NCBI GenBank assembly: GCA_023253235.1
Contig: JALRHE010000413.1
Coordinates: 1-5,305, forward strand
From: Steroidobacteraceae bacterium
Lineage (GTDB): Bacteria; Pseudomonadota; Gammaproteobacteria; Steroidobacterales; Steroidobacteraceae
DNA length: 5,305 nucleotides
Direction: 5' to 3'
The notes below the pieces were generated by a model. That model saw only the letters and a list, made by a program, of their open reading frames with translations, was not told the DNA's origin and made no database searches. The position numbers and the translations under genes are program-made. The first letter of the stretch is position 1. Each line of letters begins with the position of its first letter. Shown one piece after another: positions 1 through 5,305 of the stretch.

Positions 1-1221
1 CACGTCGATCCAGCGATCCGCGTTACCGCCTTGGCGAGCGGTCAGCACGCGCGCATCTTCGAGGTGACCATAGCCCATGTTGTAGGCGGCAACGGCCATC
101 CAGGTGCGATCCGGCTCGCGAATGCGCTCGGGGATGGTCTCGCGTAGCTGTGCGAGATATCGAGCGCCGGAGAGGATGCTCTGCGATGCGTCGTATGGAT
201 CGGTCACTCCCAGTGAGCGGGCGGTACGCGGCATCAGCATCATCAGACCTTGGGCACCGAATGGGCTGCGTGCCTTCGGATCCCATTGTGATTCCTGATA
301 GCCGAGCGCGGCGATGAGTTGCCAGTCGAGATTCGTCTCGGCGCTCGCGCTTTCGAATAGTTCGCGATACAGCGGTAGCTTCACCTCGAGATCAACGGCG
401 AATTGTTCGGCGTGCGTATCGGGCAAAGTACTCGGATCAATTTCTGACGCTGGATCCGGAATGTTCTTCTTGTTGCGCTGTTCGATCAGGAACCGATTGA
501 CCTCTTTCAGCAGATCTCGTCCGTCTTTGCGCACCATCCAGTAGAGCGGTCGACGCGCTTCGATACCAAACGCCACATCGAGCGAGGGATAGCGCGTGCG
601 AAGGTTTGCGTACTCAAAGCCATCTATGAGCGTCACCTCGGCGCGCCCCGAGGCCACGATATCGAGCGGATCGCGACCGAGGTTCTTCGGTAGCTCAGTC
701 AATTCATAAGCGGCACGCTCGAGCGCCGAGAGAGATTGCAGGTAGTTCCAAGCCGCGCTGTCCTCAAGCACCACAGCTTTGAGATTCTTCAGATCGTCGA
801 GGGTCTTCGGTCTCGGCCGACCACGTTGGTAGACCCAAAAGAGCGGCGACTCGGCATACACCTCCGAGGGCAGCGCGACACCGCGCCATTGGGTGCTCCA
901 ACTCAACCGCGAGGCCGCGATATCGGCTTTGCGAGTCGCCATCGCTTCGCGCAGTTCGGCGCGGTCGGCAACCACCACGACTTCGAGCTTCACACCGAGT
1001 TGTTCGGCGAACCGGGCGGCGAGTTCGTATTCGGCGCCTTCCGGGCCCTCGCGGCCGATGTAATAGGTGGTCGGCGAGTTGAACATCGCCACGCGCAGCG
1101 CGCCCCGGCTGCGAATATCCTCCAGCGCCCCTGAGCGCCAAGCGCCGCATCCGGTCAGGATGAGGAAAAGCGCTCCCAGGATGACGAGGAGGGGGGTGGT
1201 TACTGTCCCGCGCGGGTTCAT
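1..1221 (-). CDS. mltF: Membrane-bound lytic murein transglycosylase F (C-terminus cut by window edge)
   Basis: MltF is a lipoprotein that cleaves the MurNAc-GlcNAc bond of peptidoglycan by forming a 1,6-anhydro ring, acting from the inner face of the outer membrane. The visible 407 codons are open from an ATG at 1221 to base 1. Residues 1-25 form a lipoprotein signal: a short Arg-containing start, a hydrophobic run (LLVILGALFLIL) and the lipobox LTGC, with Cys25 as the lipidated residue. Residues about 33-265 resemble a family 3 solute-binding domain (RGALRVAMFNSPTTYY near its start), which is regulatory in known MltF proteins. Residues about 290-407 are the SLT catalytic domain: ALGYQESQWD with the likely catalytic Glu310, then GLMMLMPRTA and AAYNMGYGH (Tyr380, Asn381). 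E. coli MltF has about 518 residues, so perhaps 60-110 are missing at the left edge. The start is supported by the lipobox distance and by the lack of any other in-frame start upstream. No clear ribosome binding site precedes it. The gene is divergent from the tRNA-Ser gene. Confidence 0.95.
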   Translation of the reverse strand, partial: MNPRGTVTTPLLVILGALFLILTGCGAWRSGALEDIRSRGALRVAMFNSPTTYYIGREGPEGAEYELAARFAEQLGVKLEVVVVADRAELREAMATRKADIAASRLSWSTQWRGVALPSEVYAESPLFWVYQRGRPRPKTLDDLKNLKAVVLEDSAAWNYLQSLSALERAAYELTELPKNLGRDPLDIVASGRAEVTLIDGFEYANLRTRYPSLDVAFGIEARRPLYWMVRKDGRDLLKEVNRFLIEQRNKKNIPDPASEIDPSTLPDTHAEQFAVDLEVKLPLYRELFESASAETNLDWQLIAALGYQESQWDPKARSPFGAQGLMMLMPRTARSLGVTDPYDASQSILSGARYLAQLRETIPERIREPDRTWMAVAAYNMGYGHLEDARVLTARQGGNADRWIDV

Positions 1222-1227
1222 GTCGGT

Positions 1228-1243
1228 TAGAATAGCCGGCTCC
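1228..1243 (+). promoter_or_regulatory. Candidate tRNA-Ser promoter -10 box and GC-rich discriminator
   Basis: TAGAAT at 1228-1233 matches the sigma70 -10 consensus at five of six positions. It is followed by a GC-rich stretch (AGCCGGCTCC, 1234-1243) directly before the tRNA. A GC-rich discriminator is typical of stable RNA promoters under stringent control by ppGpp. No convincing -35 box is seen at the expected distance, which would fall inside the first codons of mltF. The assignment is an inference from position and a short motif. Confidence 0.4.
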
Positions 1244-1336
1244 GGAGAGGTACCGAAGTGGTCATAACGGCGCCGACTCGAAATCGGATGGTCGGTTAAT
1301 CCCGGCACGTGGGTTCGAATCCCACCCTCTCCGCCA
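1244..1336 (+). tRNA. tRNA-Ser with anticodon CGA, reading UCG codons
   Basis: The 93-base gene folds as a class II tRNA. The acceptor stem GGAGAGG (1244-1250) pairs perfectly with CCTCTCC (1326-1332), followed by discriminator G1333, which suits serine, and an encoded CCA (1334-1336). The D stem is CCG/CGG (1253-1255 with 1268-1270). The anticodon loop CTCGAAA (1277-1283) holds CGA at 1279-1281, between stem halves GCCGA and TCGGA. The outermost pair of that stem is a G-A mismatch. The long variable arm, a hallmark of tRNA-Ser, is a five-pair stem GTCGG/CCGGC (1291-1295 with 1302-1306) that includes one G-T wobble. The T arm is GTGGG-TTCGAAT-CCCAC (1309-1325). It starts 22 bases from the divergent mltF start and ends 17 bases before the DUF1820 gene, with no terminator between, so its precursor may extend into that mRNA. 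Confidence 0.96.
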
Positions 1337-1353
1337 CTTTCTGATCGTTCAGC

Positions 1354-1695
1354 ATGCCCGCCAGTCACATCTACAAAGTCATGTTCGTCAACCAGGGCAA
1401 GGTCTACGAGATCTTTGCCCGCAAGGTGTCGCACGGAAGCATGTTCGGCTTCGTGGAAATCGAAGAGCTCGTGTTCGGTGAGCGTTCGAGCGTGGTAGTC
1501 GACCCCGGTGAAGAGCGCATCAAATCCGAGTTCGAGGGCGTCAAGCGCAGCTACATTCCGATGCATTCGGTGTTGCGCATCGACGAGGTGAAAACGCAGG
1601 GCGTCAGCAAGATCAGTGCCTACGAAGGCTCCAACGTCGCGCAATTCCCCATGCCGGTCTACTCGCCTCCCGCGGGTGACGGCTCAAAGAAATAG
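1354..1695 (+). CDS. DUF1820 family protein of unknown function
   Basis: This 113-residue protein has the hallmark pattern of the DUF1820 family, small conserved proteins found mainly in gammaproteobacteria with no established function. The core at residues about 5-80 includes IYKVMFVNQGKVYEIFAR, then GFVEIEELVFGER, VVVDPGEE, and FEGVKRSYIPMHSVLRIDEV. The tail (about residues 90-113) is Pro-rich, ends in Lys and looks variable and probably disordered. No signal peptide or membrane segment is visible, so it is likely cytoplasmic. The ATG at 1354 fits the usual family N-terminus, a few residues before the YKV motif; the next in-frame ATG (1381) would cut into the conserved core. No Shine-Dalgarno sequence precedes the start, because the leader after the tRNA is only 17 bases. 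The stop lies 13 bases before purL, so co-transcription with purL is likely. The length is normal for the family. The family call rests on recalled motifs and the role is unknown. Confidence 0.9.
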   Translation: MPASHIYKVMFVNQGKVYEIFARKVSHGSMFGFVEIEELVFGERSSVVVDPGEERIKSEFEGVKRSYIPMHSVLRIDEVKTQGVSKISAYEGSNVAQFPMPVYSPPAGDGSKK

Positions 1696-1708
1696 GCCCT
1701 CGCTCGGC

Positions 1709-4700
1709 ATGGTTTTTCGCGGTTCCCCCGCGCTCTCTGGCTTCCGTACCCACAAACTGCTGGCCGGCTTGCGGCTGCCGGTGGTGCTCGCGGTTCAAAC
1801 GCAGTGGATTCACCGAGTGGATGTGTCAGCCGAATTGACGGCTGAAGATGCGCGTCGCCTCGAGGCGCTGCTGACTTACGGGCCGCGCGCTGCGGCTGAC
1901 GCGTCGGCAGATCATGCCGCTCATGTCGAGTCGCTGTGGGTGTTTCCGCGCCCCGGCACGATTTCACCCTGGGCTAGCAAGGCCACGGACATCGCCCATG
2001 TATGCGGGCTCGCCTCGGTGCGGCGCATCGAACGCGGTATCGAATTCCGCTTTGCTTGTGAGCGTGCCCTCAGCGGCGCCGAGCGTGCTGCGCTCGTGGC
2101 CGCGATCCACGATCGCATGACCGAAGTGGTATTCACCGACCTTGCGCAGACGGACATGTTGTTCGTGACCGAAGCCCCGCGCCCGCTCGTGAGCGTGCCG
2201 TTGCGCGGCGATCGCAACGCTCTAGTGACAGCGAATCGAGAGCTCGGGCTCGCGCTGTCGGACGATGAAATCGACTATCTGCTCGAGTCTTTCGCCAAGC
2301 TCGGGCGCGAGCCCACCGACGTGGAGCTCATGATGTTCGCGCAGGCGAACTCCGAGCATTGTCGCCACAAGATTTTCAATGCCGATTGGATCATCGATGG
2401 CGAGGTGCGACGCAAGTCGCTGTTCTCGATGATTCGCAACACGCACGCGAAGGCACCGCAGGGTGTCTTGAGCGCGTATCGCGACAACGCGGCCGTCATC
2501 GAGGGCGCACCGGCAGGTCGCCGTTGGTTCGTCGATCCTGCGAGCGGGGTTTATCGCGCTCACGTCGAGCCCATCGACATCCTGATGAAGGTCGAGACGC
2601 ACAACCATCCGACGGCGATTTCGCCGTTTCCGGGTGCGTCGACGGGCTCCGGTGGTGAGATCCGTGATGAGGGTGCGACGGGTATCGGCGCGAAGCCCAA
2701 AGCGGGATTGGTCGGCTTCTCGGTATCGCAGTTACGCATTCCGGGATTCGAGCAGCCTTGGGAACAGTTGCCAGGGCAGCCTGCTATCGGCAAGCCCGAG
2801 CGCATCGCGTCGGCACTCGAGATCATGATCGAGGGACCGCTTGGTGCGGCCGCTTTCAACAACGAATTCGGGCGCCCTGGAATTTGCGGCTATTTCCGTA
2901 ACTTCGAATTGCATGCCGCCGGTGACCCGCCGACTCGGCATCGCGGTTACCACAAGCCCATCATGATTGCGGGTGGCCTCGGTAATGTGCGCCGCGATCA
3001 CGTCGAGAAGCGCGACTGCCCGGTTGGCGCGAAGGTCGTCGTGTTGGGCGGCCCTTCGATGTTGATCGGTTTGGGTGGTGGTGCCGCCTCGTCGGTCGGC
3101 GCCGGTACGTCATCGGCGGATCTCGATTTTGCGTCGGTGCAGCGCGGCAATCCCGAGATGCAGCGTCGCGCCCAGGAAGTGATCGATCGTTGTTGGGCCG
3201 AAGGTGCGGCGAATCCGATCCTGCTGATCCACGATGTCGGCGCAGGCGGGCTGTCGAATGCCGTCCCTGAAGCGGTTTCGCATAGCGACCGCGGCGCCAT
3301 CATCGATCTGCGCGCGATTCCGTCGGATGAGCCTGGAATGTCGCCGATGGAGCTCTGGTGCAACGAGTCGCAGGAGCGCTACGTGCTCATCGTCGCGGCA
3401 GATCGGATCGCCGATTTCGAAAAACTGTGTGCGCGAGAGCGTTGTCCGCACGCCGTGATCGGCACGTTGACCGACGATGGGCAGCTGCGTGTCGTTGATT
3501 CGCTGCTCCATGAAACCCCGGTCGACATGCCACTCGAGGTGCTGCTCGGCAAGACGCCGAAGATGCTGCGCGATGTCACGAGCATGTCGCCCGTAGCCGT
3601 GCCTTTCGGGCTCGCTACGCTCGATGTACGCGAGGCACTGCGTCGCGTGCTGCGTTTCCCGGCGGTGGCCGATAAGACCTTCCTCATCACGATCGGTGAT
3701 CGCACGGTCGGCGGCATGATTTCGCGCGACCAGATGGTCGGCCCTTGGCAGGTGCCCGTCGCCGACTGCGGTGTCACCACGGCGGATTATTTTGGTATCG
3801 AAGGCGAGGCGATGGCGATGGGCGAGAGAACGCCGGTCGCGATCCTCGATTCCGGTGCCGCTGCTCGTCTTGCCGTAGGCGAGGCGATCACGAATATCTT
3901 GGCAGCCGATGTGCGCCGATTGAGCGACATTCGCTTGTCGGCTAACTGGATGGCTGCCTGCGGTGAGCCGGGCGAAGATGCCAAGCTCTACGAAGCTGTC
4001 AAAGCCATCGGCGAAGAGCTTTGCCCCGCGCTCGGCATCGCGATACCGGTCGGTAAAGATTCGCTCTCGATGCGCACCGCCTGGAAAGACGAGTCGGGTG
4101 ATTCGAAGTCCGTGGTCGCGCCAGTTTCTTTGATCATCTCGGCGTTCTCGCCCGTGGCCGATGTGCGTCGCTGCTGGACGCCCGAGCTACGTCGCGACTG
4201 CGGCCCCACGGCATTGATCTATGTGGATCTTGGTGAAGCCCGTAATCGTTTAGGCGGTTCCGTGCTGACTCAAGTCTATGGCGCGCTTGGTACCGAACCG
4301 CCCGATGTCGATGATCCATCGCTACTGAAAGGCGTGGCCGCAGCGCTTGCCATGCTGCGCGAGCGCGACAAGGTGCTCGCTTATCACGATCGATCGGACG
4401 GCGGCCTCGCCGTGACGTTGATCGAGATGGCCTTTGCCGGTCACTGCGGCATCGAAGTCAACATCGGGCTCAAGAGCAAGCATGCCCGCCAGAACAAGGA
4501 AGATGCCCTCGCGGCGCTATTCTCCGAAGAACTCGGCATCGTGCTGCAAGTGCGCATCCTCGATGCCGCCGAAGTGCTCGGTGTGCTCTTTGCGCATGGT
4601 GTCGGTCATTGCAGTGCCGTCATCGGCCGGGTCGAGCCCGAGTCCGATCGCATCCGCATCAGCGCGGGCTCGTTGCTGATCGACGAATCGTGGTCGACTC

Positions 4701-5305
4701 TGAAGCGCGAGTGGTCCGAGACGTCGTTCCGGATGCGTGAGCGGCGCGATGACCCGATCTGCGCGCAAGAAGAGTTCGACGCAGCGACCGATATCGCGAC
4801 GCCACCGCTACTCGTCGATCTGAGTTTTGATGCCGGCGATGATGTCGCTGCGCCCTATATCTCGACCGGTACGCGTCCTCGTCTGGCCGTGCTGCGCGAA
4901 CAGGGTGTGAATAGCCAGTCGGAAATGGCGGCTGTATTCGATCGCGCGGGCTTCGAAACACACGATGTGCATATGACGGATCTCTTCGCGGGTCGTCATG
5001 TACTCTCCGATTTTCAGGGCCTCGTCGCTTGCGGCGGATTTTCCTACGGCGACGTACTTGGTGCCGGTGAGGGCTGGGCCAAGTCGATTCTCTTCAATGC
5101 GCAGATGCGCGAGCAGTTCGCGGCTTTCTTTGAGCGAGGCGACACTTTCGCACTCGGCGTCTGTAATGGTTGCCAGATGATGGCGCAACTTGCGCCGATC
5201 ATCCCGGGTGCGACGCATTGGCCACGCTTCGTTCGAAACCGAGTCGAGCAATTCGAGGCGCGTGCGACCTTGGTCGAAGTGCTCTCGAGTCCGTCCATTT
5301 TGTTT
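1709..5305 (+). CDS. purL: Phosphoribosylformylglycinamidine synthase (C-terminus cut by window edge)
   Basis: PurL (EC 6.3.5.3) converts FGAR, glutamine and ATP to FGAM, the fourth step of de novo purine synthesis, in the cytoplasm. This is the large single-chain form with a fused glutaminase. The frame is open for 1199 codons to the window end, against about 1295 residues in E. coli, so roughly 95 are missing. The start MVFRGSPALSGFR matches the family N-terminus. The N-terminal domain includes RPGTISPWASKATDIAH (about 89-105). The FGAM synthetase region carries NSEHCRHK (214-221), VETHNHP (295-301), the glycine-rich GSGGEIRDEGATG, LGGGAASS, IPVGKDS (779-785) and YHDRSDGG (892-899). The class I glutamine amidotransferase domain starts near residue 1056 (RPRLAVLREQGVNS), with CGGFSYGDVLGAGEGWAKS from Cys1108 and the nucleophile Cys1152 in GVCNGCQMM. 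The catalytic His and Glu expected near the C-terminus lie beyond the edge. No PurR-like operator or strong ribosome binding site was seen upstream. No frameshift was found. Confidence 0.98.
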   Translation, partial: MVFRGSPALSGFRTHKLLAGLRLPVVLAVQTQWIHRVDVSAELTAEDARRLEALLTYGPRAAADASADHAAHVESLWVFPRPGTISPWASKATDIAHVCGLASVRRIERGIEFRFACERALSGAERAALVAAIHDRMTEVVFTDLAQTDMLFVTEAPRPLVSVPLRGDRNALVTANRELGLALSDDEIDYLLESFAKLGREPTDVELMMFAQANSEHCRHKIFNADWIIDGEVRRKSLFSMIRNTHAKAPQGVLSAYRDNAAVIEGAPAGRRWFVDPASGVYRAHVEPIDILMKVETHNHPTAISPFPGASTGSGGEIRDEGATGIGAKPKAGLVGFSVSQLRIPGFEQPWEQLPGQPAIGKPERIASALEIMIEGPLGAAAFNNEFGRPGICGYFRNFELHAAGDPPTRHRGYHKPIMIAGGLGNVRRDHVEKRDCPVGAKVVVLGGPSMLIGLGGGAASSVGAGTSSADLDFASVQRGNPEMQRRAQEVIDRCWAEGAANPILLIHDVGAGGLSNAVPEAVSHSDRGAIIDLRAIPSDEPGMSPMELWCNESQERYVLIVAADRIADFEKLCARERCPHAVIGTLTDDGQLRVVDSLLHETPVDMPLEVLLGKTPKMLRDVTSMSPVAVPFGLATLDVREALRRVLRFPAVADKTFLITIGDRTVGGMISRDQMVGPWQVPVADCGVTTADYFGIEGEAMAMGERTPVAILDSGAAARLAVGEAITNILAADVRRLSDIRLSANWMAACGEPGEDAKLYEAVKAIGEELCPALGIAIPVGKDSLSMRTAWKDESGDSKSVVAPVSLIISAFSPVADVRRCWTPELRRDCGPTALIYVDLGEARNRLGGSVLTQVYGALGTEPPDVDDPSLLKGVAAALAMLRERDKVLAYHDRSDGGLAVTLIEMAFAGHCGIEVNIGLKSKHARQNKEDALAALFSEELGIVLQVRILDAAEVLGVLFAHGVGHCSAVIGRVEPESDRIRISAGSLLIDESWSTLKREWSETSFRMRERRDDPICAQEEFDAATDIATPPLLVDLSFDAGDDVAAPYISTGTRPRLAVLREQGVNSQSEMAAVFDRAGFETHDVHMTDLFAGRHVLSDFQGLVACGGFSYGDVLGAGEGWAKSILFNAQMREQFAAFFERGDTFALGVCNGCQMMAQLAPIIPGATHWPRFVRNRVEQFEARATLVEVLSSPSILF

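Noticed and set aside
736..1134. A 132-codon open frame on the plus strand
   Set aside because: It is antisense to the solute-binding domain of mltF, whose minus-strand protein is clearly recognisable. No family motif appears in the plus-strand product.
1314..1336. tRNA-Ser 3' end as a phage or island attachment site
   Set aside because: tRNA-Ser genes are common integration targets, but the following DNA is a core DUF1820-purL pair, with no integrase and no repeat of the tRNA 3' end seen in the window.
1337..1353. Small inverted repeat CTGA/TCAG as a terminator
   Set aside because: The stem has only four pairs with mixed composition and no following T-run, so it is far too weak for an intrinsic terminator.
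1696..1708. Purine regulator (PurR) operator or riboswitch before purL
   Set aside because: The gap is only 13 bases. No PurR-like palindrome or purine-riboswitch core was seen there or at 1222-1353.
3110..3780. Two overlapping minus-strand open frames of 133 codons each
   Set aside because: Both are antisense to the purL synthetase domain, are biased in composition by GC-rich codons and lack any domain signature.
4808..5251. A 147-codon open frame on the minus strand
   Set aside because: It lies wholly inside purL, antisense to strongly conserved glutaminase-domain codons. Its protein is Arg-rich with no recognisable motif, as expected for a shadow frame in GC-rich DNA.

Overview
This GC-rich window is core chromosome of a proteobacterium, most likely a gammaproteobacterium. 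The evidence is the large single-chain PurL, the MltF-type lipoprotein transglycosylase, the DUF1820-family protein and a tRNA gene that encodes its own CCA. The genus cannot be fixed from this sequence.

The layout is divergent. The left 1.2 kb carries mltF on the minus strand, a murein lytic transglycosylase anchored to the outer membrane; its C-terminus is cut by the left edge. A 22-base gap separates its start from a complete tRNA-Ser(CGA) gene on the plus strand. After 17 bases comes a short DUF1820 gene, and after 13 more bases purL begins and runs off the right edge. The tRNA, DUF1820 and purL genes share a strand, lie very close together and show no terminator between them, so they may form one transcription unit.

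Functionally the window mixes housekeeping roles: peptidoglycan turnover (MltF), decoding of UCG serine codons (tRNA-Ser), purine synthesis step 4 (PurL) and a conserved protein of unknown role (DUF1820). From memory, mltF and purL are also divergent neighbours in E. coli, so the tRNA-Ser and DUF1820 genes appear to occupy an old divergent junction.

There is no mobile element, CRISPR array, phage gene or evident new system. The most interesting parts are the crowded divergent control region at about 1222-1243, the tRNA-to-mRNA junction at 1337-1353 and the lack of Shine-Dalgarno sites before all three protein starts. Coding sequence and the tRNA fill almost everything; the longest non-genic stretch is 22 bases.
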